A stretch of DNA of 64,000 nt from Cordylochernes scorpioides (lineage: Eukaryota > Arthropoda > Arachnida > Pseudoscorpiones > Chernetidae): NCBI GenBank assembly GCA_030710605.1, contig CP092880.1, forward strand, positions 14,798,454 through 14,862,453. Reading direction: 5' to 3'. Positions 20,672 through 31,571 of this stretch are shown one piece after another. Position numbers and translations under genes: made by a program. The notes beneath the pieces were generated by a model. That model was not told where the DNA came from and ran no database searches. It worked only from the letters and a program-made list of their open reading frames with translations. The stretch's first letter is position 1. Each line of letters begins with the position of its first letter.

Positions 20672-20899
20672 CGCTGGGTTACACAGGTATGTGAAGAGAT
20701 CACCAGACAAGCACACAGAGAACGCTTTAAACGTCTCCACTCGATCCCCAATCCACGACTCCTCGCATCCCGTTTTCAAACCTCTTTTATGTACAAACAT
20801 GGCCACATTCATCCAATGAGAAGGCGTGGGAGATCAGTGTTGGGAATCTCTTATGGTTCAGACAATGAAACAACAAATAACAAGTTTACTTACAGCTGA
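20672..20899 (+). CDS. Probable 3'-terminal exon of an unknown host gene
   Basis: A pyrimidine-rich tract ending TTTTGCAG gives a strong 3' splice site just before CGCTGGGTTACACAG. The frame stays open for 75 codons to a stop and encodes a basic, non-repetitive sequence (RWVTQVCEEITRQAHRER ... RLHSIPNPRLLASRFQ ... HIHPMRRRGRSVLG) of normal codon composition. AATAAA occurs about 240 bases after the stop (near 21138). The exon is not part of any repeat noticed here. CAG/GTATGTG at 20687 could act as an internal 5' splice site, giving a 15-base microexon instead. I do not recognise the protein family. Confidence 0.45.
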   Translation, partial: RWVTQVCEEITRQAHRERFKRLHSIPNPRLLASRFQTSFMYKHGHIHPMRRRGRSVLGISYGSDNETTNNKFTYS

Positions 20900-21159
20900 A
20901 GTGGTTTTAAAGAATTAGGCGATTTTACCTTTTAAGAAAGTATTTTAAATTTATTATTTTCAAAGAGAGAGAGAGAAAAGAACATTTACAATTTACATTA
21001 CAATTACTAATTTTGTAAACAAAACCAACACTCCTTTGTTCTCGTTTTTTATATTACAGTGTTGTCAGTCTGAAAGTATTTCAAGATCATTGATTTACTA
21101 TTCTTCTTTATTTTTCCAACAATCAGTACACTTAACAAATAAACAACATTCTTCCCGCA

Positions 21160-21825
21160 TAACTGAGAAGATTAAAACCGCTATGTTTGTCAAATAATTT
21201 GACAGACAAAGCTCTCATTGTCCAATGAATCAACACAAATATTGTAAATTGATGCTCTCTATATGACAATTTTTGTATTTTTTCCTAAAGCCATGAACAA
21301 CCAAGAACAGTATAGGACATCCTATTTTAAATTGAATCTCGGCATAACTAAAATTTAACGCAAAAGTTTGTCTTCCTATATTCTTGACCGGGCTGGTTAT
21401 ATGTGAAATGAAGATGATTAATAGAAACCGAGTAGAAAAATAGGAAATATATTTGAGATATGTTGGGATATATCTTATTGAAGGTCTCGACGCCGTGGTG
21501 GGTGCGGCCAGGAGGGAGGGTCTGGGGATGATGAACGATCATTTCGCGAAAAGAGGAGACGGTTAATCTTTCGGGGAAACCTCCCAGATGGGGCCAGTGC
21601 TTGAGATCTAGTTGGAAACAACGTTTTACCATTCTTACAATAAATACTGTAATTCCTCCTTTCCATTCAATTTGTATCTTACTTATTGGGCGATTAGCTT
21701 TGATATGTTTCTCCAGACAGTACTTGGTTTCATTTAATAGTTGAGATTACTCACAGAAGACTTACCACTATCGGTATGAATTTCACAGAGAGAGAATGAT
21801 CTTTTTCTTCTTCATACTTCCTGAT
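21160..21825. other. No gene recognised; GC-richer patch
   Basis: The patch 21480-21600 is GC-rich with frames open on both strands (basic Arg/Gly-rich on plus, Pro/Arg-rich on minus). Splice context is weak, so it is left unassigned. Confidence 0.35.
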
Positions 21826-22137
21826 GGGGTTCGGTGGAAGGATGGTGTAAACCGTTGATTTTCGAACGCTACGACCCAGGTTCGATTTCCGCATTGGGTA
21901 CTTTTTTTCTGATTAAAAAAAAAAATGCTTCAATGGCCCCCGATTCTTGTAAAAGTCCAACCCCACCGGCGAGTGTAAGTAACCAAACGGGGCTTTGTCA
22001 CATTTGTAAGTGCAAATTCGAATTGCTTTTCACATGTGTAGCACATGTAGTGCACTTACAGTAAAAGCAGTCGCCAACTTCTACCCACCATGATTATAAT
22101 GGCCTGACCACGTGTACTAGGGATAAGCAAAAAAAAA
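21826..22137 (+). mobile_element. tRNA-derived SINE, family A (copy 3)
   Basis: Full-length, with head GGGGTTCGGTGGAAGGATGG, B-box GGTTCGATTTCC (one change) and the GGGATAAGC-A tail. More diverged than copies 1 and 2. Confidence 0.85.
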
Positions 22138-22737
22138 CTTCCTGTTTATGTGCCTTATACTTAACGCAATTGAAATAAAATGATATATGTCAAAAATATT
22201 TTCACACACATATATTGTAATAGAATATTTATTATTTATCGAATATTAATTATGATAATTTATATATTTGCTTTTATGTAAATATAGGGCTGCGTTGTCA
22301 TGATAAAAAATGAACTGCCTTGTTCTGAGATTTGTCCTTCCCAATTTTTCTATGTTTCGATGGAGATGCTGTTGGGAGCTAAGACTTCCCTATTCTAATA
22401 TCGAGTAGAGTAATCACCCACATTTTGAAGAAATTAATACTTTTTTAATTCCCTTGCTCAACTAACTGTACATTTATTTATTTATTTCGTCTCAATTTAC
22501 AGGTGTTACATTCGAGCACAGCTCGCGAGTCACCTTGTCCTGGCTATTTACACATGGCGAGTTGGTGGAGTAGAGGTGGTCCCCCCGGACTTTGCAGGAG
22601 GGCAGCTGTTGGACTGTACATCCTTTCAAAGACCAAATATATACATGCAACCCGTTCATATGGTCAAAAATACAAATATATTAATCTATGAAAAAAAAAA
22701 AAAGAAAAAAAAAAAAAGAAAAATATCTGGTGTTGAT
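22138..22737. other. No gene recognised
   Basis: AT-rich, with a short possible transposase relic near 22290-22310 (minus strand FYHDNAAL) that is too short to assign. An A-rich run lies at 22690-22722. Confidence 0.45.
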
Positions 22738-22978
22738 ATTAAAAACAAAGGAGGCATATCCTAACCAGGAGCACATGTGCTTTTCAGAAGGCAGAGCGCC
22801 ATCTGGTGGAACAGAAACTTCTTCCACAGAACATTGATTTATCAAGAAATTGGGTTGGTCAAATATCAGGGAACAGGTTAAATTAATGTTTAGTTGATTT
22901 CTGTTCTACCAGATGGCGCTCTGCCTTCTGAAAAAGCACATGTGCTCCTGGTCAGGATATGCCTACTTTGTTTTTAAT
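22738..22978. repeat. Palindromic member of hammerhead/CTCF family
   Basis: Arms 22738-22817 and 22899-22978 are near-perfect reverse complements. The centre keeps TTTATCAAGAAATTGGGTTGG and GGGAACAGG of the family at 6640, but the hammerhead is absent. Each arm has a CTCF-like site: CCACCAGATGGCGCTC on the minus strand (22794-22809) and CTACCAGATGGCGCTC on the plus strand (22906-22921), facing away from each other. Confidence 0.85.
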
Positions 22979-23178
22979 CTATGAAAAACAACTTACAAAA
23001 AAGCTAACAGATACTGTGTAGGATAAGGAAGACAAACTGAAAATCACCGACCATACCTTGAAAGTTGGTCTTCATTTAGCAAAAAAAAAAACTGAACTCG
23101 CTAAACGAGCCTGGCTATATACCATTGTGCTTTTGTTATGACCGCCACAAGAGTGGTTTACCATTTCTGAGATCCGAT

Positions 23179-23860
23179 GTCGTGTCCAATGAAGAGCCTC
23201 AGATGTCTCCATGCATCTCTATCACAGCAATGCCCTCTATCTTGAATACAAATTGTGTTGTTGTTGTTGTCGTGTCCAATGAAGAGCCTCAGATGTCTCC
23301 ATGCATCTCTATCACAGCAATGTCCTCTATCTTGAATACAAATTGTGTTGTTGTTGTTGTCGTGTCCAATGAAGAGCCTCAGATGTCTCCATGCATCTCT
23401 ATCACAGCAATGTCCTCTATCTTGAATACAAATTGTGTTGTTGTTGTTGTCGTGTCCAATGAAGAGCCTCAGATGTCTCCATGCATCTCTATCACAGCAA
23501 TGTCCTCTATCTTGAATACAAATTGTGTTGTTGTTGTTGTCGTGTCCAATGAAGAGCATCAGATGTCTCCACGCATCTCTATCACAGCAATGTCCTCTAT
23601 CTTGGATACAAGTTGTGTTGTTGTTGTTGTCGTGTCCAATGAAGAGCCTCAGATGTCTCCATGCATCTCTATCTTGGATACAAGTTGTGTTGTTGTTGTT
23701 GTCGTGTCCAATGAAGAGCCTCAGATGTCTCCATGCATCTCTATCACAGCAATGTCCTCTATCTTGGATACAAGTTGTGTTGTTGTTGTTGTCGTGTCCA
23801 ATGAAGAGCCTCAGATGTCCCCATGCATCTCTATCACAGCAGCAGCAATGTCCACTATCT
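23179..23860 (-). repeat. 90-bp array of a LINE 3' terminus, 8 units
   Basis: Units of 90 bp (one of 72) read GTCGTGTCCAATGAAGAGCC, CAGATGTCTCCATGCATCTC, ATCACAGCAATGTCC, then a short variable part and (TTG)n. Read on the minus strand this is the end of a LINE: CAA repeats, then the antisense of ...AVIEMHGDI-stop and the UTR GGCTCTTCATTGGACACGAC. The long open frames on both strands are repeat artefacts. A longer-unit array from the same terminus lies at 40285-41605. Confidence 0.85.
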
Positions 23861-24286
23861 GGAGATATCGGTTTTGCTCCTCATTGGAAAATGGGTGCCG
23901 TTGCCATGTTAGTCACCTTGGAAACAAACCAGAATTTGGTCAAATATTCCAAGGGTCCAGGGAGGACCGCAGAGAGATGTGGTCGGACTTCTCTCCCCCA
24001 CCCCCTGAGATCCAATAGGCGGCGTTATTAAATGGCTCTAAAGCAACAAAACGATGTTAATGCTGACCATGACTTAATGCTGAATTTAACGAATTTCAAG
24101 ACTTCTGTAGAACATCATGAAACAGAAGCTGCCTTTATATGTATGTATACTGATGAAAGATATAATTCTAAACTAGGGTAAACAGGTAGGTTTTCGAATT
24201 TAAATATAAATTTAATCAGAAGATAAAGGTGGTACGTAAAGAAGCTCGAAATTCGTATACAGCAAGTAGGTTTACGAATTTGTAAA
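23861..24286. other. No gene recognised
   Basis: Flank between the array and the LTR element; AT-rich after 24020. No supported frame. Confidence 0.45.
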
Positions 24287-25256
24287 TGTAATATGATGAT
24301 GTAGTTGTTATTACACTATAATATTTGATGTATTACACTTTTGTAGAATCTGTCGACTTAACCGTTCTGTGGCAATATCGTTGCGGGGTTTCTTGTTGTT
24401 GGATTTGAATGGTGAGGATTGGTTGAAGCGCAGTCGTTGAGTGGTAAGTGAAGCACACAGTTAGGAATAATCAGGACACGTGATGGGGTTTGAAATTAAA
24501 AGGCAACTGGTTGGAGGGAAGAAAGCTTGAGAAGGCGGAGCGATTTTGATTGTTAATTAACTGATCACATGGTGGTGATTGTACTTAGCTATGAGCTGAG
24601 TGGGGAGAGGTCCAGGGCCGATGTCACCTCGTTGGAAGCGAAGGAGCAACTGCCGAACTCGGTGAGAGCCAAGTCGCTACTGCAGGTGTTGTTCCTATGA
24701 GAGCTAAAACACTACTGACAATTCTTGTCTTTCGATTTAACACCACGAGTCAGTTTCTCTCTGATTGGTTGAGAGATCTCACATGATCTTTTTCTATTGG
24801 TTGACCTACTTAAGGTGCTATCTTCTGATAGGCCGGCGGCTTCCCTTGATGAAAGCTGTGCCCTGTTTGGTATATCCGATTTCGTCAGGAAGTGTTTGGT
24901 GGCTTGACGCTTATAGTTTCGAAGGATATTAGACACGTCCTGTTTTTGCCGGAAGTACTGGATGTCTCTCAAACTTTTATAACTTTTGGTCACTCGACAC
25001 GTCCTGTTTGTCAGGAAGTATTGAGTGAATCTTGGCTAAAATAACTTCTGCGGTCACTAGAGACGCCCGGCCTCTGCCCCTGCAGTATTGACACAGGGGT
25101 GCCCAGAATAGTCGTGCCAGCCTTAGGTCTTAATTCCTATATCTTTTGTTACTTTCTTTCCTCCAGTTACCTTGTTCTTTATTAAGTCTTTGAAAATCAT
25201 ACATGGTACATACATAGTGGGTCGGGGTTGCATTTAATTATATACAAATTATGACA
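24287..25256 (-). repeat. LTR (3' LTR if the element is minus)
   Basis: 970 bp, starting TGTAATATGATG and ending AATTATGACA. It read identical to 28951-29920 in every block compared, including equal length. The 93-residue minus-strand frame is found in both LTRs and is probably not a gene. Confidence 0.92.
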
Positions 25257-25479
25257 GATGCGCCCCCTACATGTGAAGAATTCAAGAAGGGGTTAGCCTG
25301 AGAGAATTCTGTAAAGTGAAAAATAATTTTGTGGGAAAATTAGTTGTGGGTATGGAGGGGCTATATACAAACATTGCTGGTAATATAAAAGTAAAATAGA
25401 ATGGTGTTGATGATATAGGTTGAGTATAATTAATAGAAATCAAAAATTTTTTAATTGTAAGAAATCAATGAATGTTATG

Positions 25480-26440
25480 GTACATAGTGGGCAAAAAAAA
25501 GGAAAATGCGCCTAAACGAATTCTTCTCGAGTTAAGAAATGAATTCGAGGGAGTTCTATTAAGGCTTTTGAAATCAAATAAAAATAATATAAAATAGTTG
25601 AATGAAATCAAAATTGAATGTGTTTGGTTGAATGGTGAGAAAAAAAAGAAAAATGCCTAACCATATTTTCGCTCGGGATTGGGAATGGAAACCGAGGGGA
25701 TTTTATTAAGGCTTTTGAAATCAAATAAAAATAATATAAAAATAGTTGAATGAAATCAAAATTGAATGTGTTTGGCTGAAAAAGAAAAATATTTTGTTGC
25801 ATGGTGACAAAGACAACTGCTTAGTTACTTTTTTGCTCGAATTCTGAGAAAAAGGAATCGAGGAAATTTCATAAGGTGCTTTGAAATCAAAACAAAATGA
25901 AATAAGAATAGTTGAATGAAATCAAAATTGAATGTGTTTGGTTGAATGGTGAGGAAAAAAAAAGAAAAATGCCTAACCATATTTTAGTTCGAAATTGGGA
26001 ATGAAATCGAAGGAATTCTATTAGGGCTTTTGAGAAATCAACATAAAATAAGATAAAATAAAAGTTGAATGAAATCAAAGTGAAGGCTTGGTTGCACAAA
26101 AAAAAGGAAAAAGCCTTGTTGTATTAAAAAAAAGAAAATGCTTTGTTGCGTTGGTGAAAAAAAAAAGAATTGCCTAATTACTATCCTACTTGAGATTGGG
26201 AATGAAATCGAAGGGGTTTTCATTAGGTCTTTTGAGAAATCAAAATAAAAATAAAAATAAGAGTTGAACGAAATCAAAGTGAATGCTTGGTGCGTGGTGA
26301 GAAAAAAAAAGGAAAATTGCCTAATTATATTCTAGCTCGGAATTGGGAATGGAGACCGAGGGAATTTTATTAGGGCTTTTGAGAAATCAAAAATAAAAAT
26401 AAAATAAAAGTTTTTTGAGCGAAATCAAAGTTGAGTGCTT
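25480..26440. repeat. Degenerate ~150-bp tandem repeats inside the LTR element
   Basis: About six loose units, each with AGGCTTTTGAAATCAAA, AATAAAAATAAT, TTGAATGAAATCAAA, GGTTGAATGGTGAG plus an A/G run, and CGGGATTGGGAATG. Minus-strand Phe-rich frames here are low complexity. Confidence 0.7.
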
Positions 26441-28473
26441 GAAAAAAGGAAAAATGAAAAATAAAAAGGTTTCAACAATAAAGGGTGATTTAATGTTTTT
26501 AGTTTAATCGAAAACCAGTGTTTTCGTTGATAATTGAGTTGTGACAATATAAGTCAAGTGGTAAATAGAATGATAATTGATAAATAAAAATGATAATATA
26601 AACTAATTGGGAAAAAAAATGATAATTAATGATTAAAAGTGGCAATAAGTTGAATAAATCGATAAATTGATTAAATAATTACATTTTTAATTGCGAGAAA
26701 ATAATGAAAATGATTGATATGAAAAATAAGGTGTATTGGTTGGAACCCTTTGGTATCTACATGCCCTGATCTTCATGTATTGGTTGCTCCATTTTGCCCT
26801 ATAAATGTTTTAATTGCTCAATTATGTGTAACTTTTTGTCTTTGTGTGTGTTGTGAAAAAATGTTAGAAGTTTTTGTGTAAGAAATGTGTGAAACGAATT
26901 CTATGTGTTGTCAAGATCCTAAGGTCTGGGATGTCTACGCGTAGGTGGAATTTGTGCCTAGTGTGAAAAATGTAAAGTTTGGAAGTCTTTAAAAGAATAA
27001 AAGAATAGAAATGTGAACTCATTTGGAGTGTCTGTGTGTCTTAAGTTTCTTGTGAGAATATAATTGAACTATGTTTTTTGTAAAAGTCGATATGTAGCTC
27101 GTATTGGGATCCAAACTGAACGACACTTAGAGAATCCCACAGTTGACCTCAATTCAGTTGTTGGTCGAGGGGCCCCACGGTAATTAGAAACCGGAAGCAG
27201 GGGGGCGATGTGGAGAAACAAAGTCCCTCCCCGGGGTGATTCCCAATTTATCCCCCGTCTATTTGCACGTAGCTGCTGACCGGCGTCTTTGTCGTGCGGG
27301 GAAGTGTCCCTTCTCACTTCCTGGTTTCCTAATTGAATTTGTGCACGCCTAATTGTTTTTTTTTTTTCTGATTGAATCTTTTACTTTCGGCATTGGTGGC
27401 GTTGTGTGTGTGATATGTTTTGTGTACGACATTTTGTTTTGTTTGTGGGTTTTACTTGTTTGACGATGTCTTGTGTCATGTTCTGTCAATAACATTGTGG
27501 AGAGATGAGTTGGTGTAATTTCGACATTATTTGTATTTTGAAAATCCGGACGTTGTATCCATTTATTAAATCGAATGGTCGCTGTGACTTTAGTAAAAAA
27601 TGCTATTCAGTGGCATTAGGGTGGAATTGAGTGAAAATGAGGCTTACGACGTGAACACGTGTTGGGTGGAGACGTGTCACAGGTGTGTTGAAAAGGCGTC
27701 TGTGGCCTGAAATGAAAATTTTTGTGGGGTGACCTGTGACACGAATCGAAGAAAAAAAAATTTGTGAATGAAAAGGTGTCACGCGAAATCCTTGTTTGTT
27801 CAAAACCTAACCTGTTCTCACTATGAACAACAAATTTATTAAAGTCATATATCGAAATTTCTATTGTTAGTGTATATGGCATCTTTTAAGGTGAACAATT
27901 TTTTATTGTTTTGTGTAGACGAGATGATTGTTACTAACGACGGTGCATGCGTTTGTTGGTGGTTGTCGTCTTTTGGCGCGAGTGTCGCGCTTGTTGGGCG
28001 GGTTGTGCGTGTGTGTTAGCGTGAAAACCGTCCTTTGGATGGATGTTGTCGGTGTATTGTTGTCGTGAATGTCGTGATTGTTGCTAAATACGTTTGTGGG
28101 ATTGTTGTGAGGTACATTTTTATGGCTTGGCGGCGTATGGTCATGCATGGATTTTGTGTGGTAAGTGTGTGGGCTGTACTGACACGTTTTTTTGGGCATG
28201 GTGAGGGTTGAAGCCTTTGTGGCTTGTATTTGAGGGCATATAGTATTGATAATTGGGTTGAGTGATAAACATGGTAGTGGGGTCAATGAATGCAGGCAAG
28301 GGTTGTCCTGTGTGACAAGTTTGATTGTAGTGCAAGTCCTTTCGGACAGGTTTGGCCTAGCCCGTGCGTGCATTCATTGAGTACAAAGGTTAGATATGGT
28401 TAAAAGGGGTAGGTAGCTAGGTAAAAGTTCAAAGTCAATTCCTTGACGGCATAGGATGGGTGCCTACCTCAGT

Positions 28474-28875
28474 TCAACAGGTCTCCTTTGGGACGCCTTG
28501 GTTTGGAGTGGTTGGTTTGGGACTCGGGACCGCTCGCACCGTCCGCGAAATTGAAGTAAAGTCCGGTACTGGAAGATCATTTTGGGATCGTTTGGGCTGT
28601 CCCGGATCGCGTGGATTGGTTTCGGGGACTGTGTACGGCATGGCGGTGGATGACTTCTCGGTGGTCGGTGTCCGGCCTTGGTGACACTCGCCTGAGGTTG
28701 GCGGGGGTTGTGTCCGTCGTCCTCCCCGGGGAATGGCGCTCCGGAATTCCGTCTCACTTTGTGGGGCGTTGACACGTCGGAGGGCCACGGTCACTTGCCA
28801 TATGATGGCCGCTAGAAGGCGCCTGGTCGCCTCTCTTCTTGTCCGTTTCTTTCCCGCTGGTTTTGTCATTGCCAT
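28474..28875 (-). CDS. Hypothetical frame near LTR, possible gag remnant
   Basis: 133 codons, starting MAMTKPAGKKRTRREATRRLL about 75 bases inside the right LTR. It is very basic at the N-terminus, then Pro/Thr/Arg-rich. Its position just after the inferred 5' LTR fits a gag remnant, but there is no zinc knuckle or other motif and overlapping frames are also open in this GC-rich part. Confidence 0.25.
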   Translation of the reverse strand: MAMTKPAGKKRTRREATRRLLAAIIWQVTVALRRVNAPQSETEFRSAIPRGGRRTQPPPTSGECHQGRTPTTEKSSTAMPYTVPETNPRDPGQPKRSQNDLPVPDFTSISRTVRAVPSPKPTTPNQGVPKETC

Positions 28876-28950
28876 TTGATTTGCTGGTGTCTGGGCTAAT
28901 TTCCATCTTTATCCTGATTAAGCTCTATAATCTTTATCCTGTCGACTCTG

Positions 28951-29920
28951 TGTAATATGATGATGTAGTTGTTATTACACTATAATATTTGATGTATTAC
29001 ACTTTTGTAGAATCTGTCGACTTAACCGTTCTGTGGCAATATCGTTGCGGGGTTTCTTGTTGTTGGATTTGAATGGTGAGGATTGGTTGAAGCGCAGTCG
29101 TTGAGTGGTAAGTGAAGCACACAGTTAGGAATAATCAGGACACGTGATGGGGTTTGAAATTAAAAGGCAACTGGTTGGAGGGAAGAAAGCTTGAGAAGGC
29201 GGAGCGATTTTGATTGTTAATTAACTGATCACATGGTGGTGATTGTACTTAGCTATGAGCTGAGTGGGGAGAGGTCCAGGGCCGATGTCACCTCGTTGGA
29301 AGCGAAGGAGCAACTGCCGAACTCGGTGAGAGCCAAGTCGCTACTGCAGGTGTTGTTCCTATGAGAGCTAAAACACTACTGACAATTCTTGTCTTTCGAT
29401 TTAACACCACGAGTCAGTTTCTCTCTGATTGGTTGAGAGATCTCACATGATCTTTTTCTATTGGTTGACCTACTTAAGGTGCTATCTTCTGATAGGCCGG
29501 CGGCTTCCCTTGATGAAAGCTGTGCCCTGTTTGGTATATCCGATTTCGTCAGGAAGTGTTTGGTGGCTTGACGCTTATAGTTTCGAAGGATATTAGACAC
29601 GTCCTGTTTTTGCCGGAAGTACTGGATGTCTCTCAAACTTTTATAACTTTTGGTCACTCGACACGTCCTGTTTGTCAGGAAGTATTGAGTGAATCTTGGC
29701 TAAAATAACTTCTGCGGTCACTAGAGACGCCCGGCCTCTGCCCCTGCAGTATTGACACAGGGGTGCCCAGAATAGTCGTGCCAGCCTTAGGTCTTAATTC
29801 CTATATCTTTTGTTACTTTCTTTCCTCCAGTTACCTTGTTCTTTATTAAGTCTTTGAAAATCATACATGGTACATACATAGTGGGTCGGGGTTGCATTTA
29901 ATTATATACAAATTATGACA
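28951..29920 (-). repeat. LTR (5' LTR if the element is minus)
   Basis: Identical to 24287-25256 as far as read; starts TGTAATATGATG after ...GACTCTG and ends ATGACA before TAAA. Confidence 0.92.
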
Positions 29921-29924
29921 TAAA

Positions 29925-30540
29925 TATATTTAATCGGAAGATTTTTTTATTATTATCCCATGGGTAAGATTACATCAGGTCATGAAGGTTGAAAGCAATA
30001 ATTCATGGTGGGTAAGGGCTGCTGTTGGCTATAATAAGCTGGAGGTTCTCACTGTAGCAGTTCTGAGAGAGACCACTCCTGACATGAACATCTATGTACT
30101 CGATCCTCACGTGGATGCAGACAGTGCCCTGTGCCCTAGGCAGGGACTGGATACTGTCAGCCGAAGCCAGCTGAGCCAAGGTTAATGATAATGATAATAT
30201 GTACACAACAAAAAACTTAAAATTCTTATCCAAATCAGGTAATTTTCCAAGAAGAAGCATCCGAGACGATGTTGTGAAACCTGCCCCAAATTAATGAGCA
30301 GACACGAGAGCCCCTTGCAACCTGATTTGTCGCCCTCATTTGTCTGCTGTCCTTTCTTTCTTTTTTATTTCTTAATGGCCACGAACACTTCTGCCCTATC
30401 CATCGATAAACATTTGTCATTATTATATGACAAGTGATTTTGAATTTGCTTATTTTTTGTTTTTTGTGGTACGATAATTTCGTAAAGATCTCTTCTGATG
30501 TTGATATCAATATAATTTGTTACATTCTTCTGAGAGATTT
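29925..30540. other. No gene recognised
   Basis: Mixed sequence. 29980-30185 is GC-richer with frames on both strands and no splice support. Confidence 0.4.
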
Positions 30541-30544
30541 TCAT

Positions 30545-30745
30545 TGGTGTCTTGTCCATGAAGCAGATCAGATCGGTCCGTGCACCCTGATCACAATACC
30601 GGCCAACTGAGATGCCTTGTCCGTATGGATGTCCTCTTTTGGATTGATATCTTCCATATAGAGGGCTGCAAGGATGGCCGGATGGTCCGGAGTGAGTTGG
30701 GTGTTGTGACAGTTATTGCAGTTCCTGTAGTATCTACCATGGAAA
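30545..30745 (-). pseudogene. LINE ORF2 C-terminal fragment (CNNC family)
   Basis: Homologous to 1015-1200: the plus-strand text CAGATCAGATCGGTCCGTGC and the antisense of the HNTQLTPDH region are recognisable. Shorter than the 1015 copy and diverged at both edges. Confidence 0.55.
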
Positions 30746-30882
30746 GGGAGGTGTCATTGCCCCGTTAGTCAGCCACATTTCAGAGTTCCCTGTTCACGGT
30801 TACCGTAGCGGCTCGGGGCTCACGACACCGTACTTCGTCCTACAGGGCAGTCTCTTACTTGTGCTGCTTCGTGCTTGTGCAT

Positions 30883-31070
30883 AATTGGGAATAGACCATC
30901 CACTACAGAATCCCGTCGAATAAATCTAAAAATGTTTTAAATTAAAATCTTCCTGCCCAGAAGTCGAAAGTCCGCCACGTAGAGGAGGACTTCTGGGCAG
31001 GAAGATTTTAATTTAAAACATTTTAAGATTTATTCGACGGGATTCTGTAGTGGATGGTCTATTCCCAATT
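30883..31070. repeat. Long inverted repeat
   Basis: 83-base arms (30883-30965 and 30988-31070) pair almost perfectly around a 22-base spacer. GTCGAAAGTCC at the left arm/spacer boundary resembles the GAAAG hairpin motif of the 13070 palindrome. Confidence 0.88.
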
Positions 31071-31425
31071 TTGCAACTCACCTTGCATTATATTCATTAA
31101 TAAGAATAATAATGAAGGAATACTTTGACCACCAGTACTAAGTAAATGAATGAATTGTAGTGATGGAGAGGCTTTAAAAATAGGTTTCTCAATATATTCA
31201 TTATATCTCTAACATAGCTTCCGTTCAAATAATGCTCTTAAGAAACATTGCACGCTGATCGGATATATGAAGTCAACGCTAATTGGCTGATTGAGGTCAT
31301 ATGACAGTGAACAGCCAATCATAGCTGAAATAAAACTGACCGCTACCATTATACACATGGAGCTTGGTTTAAATCCTATAGGTCTCAAATGGAGAATGAA
31401 TTTTAGTTCGAAATCTTTAGTTAGA
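31071..31425. other. No gene recognised
   Basis: AT-rich spacer; nothing supported. Confidence 0.45.
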
Positions 31426-31571
31426 GCTCTGGTACATTTGTAAGTGCAAAGTCGAACTGCTTTTCACATGTCTATATATGTGGTGCACTTACGGTAAAAG
31501 TAGTCGCCTTAATCTATCCACCATGATCATCATGGCCTGTATCACGTGTACTAGGGATAAACAAAAAAAAA
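31426..31571 (+). mobile_element. SINE family A, 5'-truncated (copy 4)
   Basis: Begins at the body motif GCTCTGGTACATTTG and keeps the 3' half, ending ACTAGGGATAAAC plus A-run. The tRNA head is absent. Confidence 0.8.

Larger units (their letters stand above)
24287..29920 (-). mobile_element. Non-autonomous LTR retrotransposon, 5.6 kb
   Basis: Two 970-bp direct LTRs (TG...CA termini) enclose 3694 bp. TAAA directly flanks both ends (24283-24286 and 29921-29924), a 4-bp target duplication. No protease, RT, RNase H or integrase frame is present. Orientation is inferred as minus: the tract GTAGGGGGCG adjoins the 24287 LTR on that strand and would serve as polypurine tract, AATAAA lies in the LTR on that strand, and the only protein-like frame near the proposed 5' LTR is on minus. 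No convincing tRNA primer site was found. This fits a large retrotransposon derivative mobilised by a partner. Confidence 0.85.

Noticed and set aside
22280..22320. FYHDNAAL on the minus strand as a mariner relic
   Set aside because: Only eight residues match and no second motif is present.
23125..24018. 297-residue open frame with NEEPQMSPCIS repeats
   Set aside because: It is the antisense of a LINE 3' terminus array; the opposite strand is also open, as expected for a repeat unit divisible by three.
24712..24993. 93-residue frame present identically in both LTRs
   Set aside because: Duplicated only because the LTRs are identical; composition and location do not support a protein.
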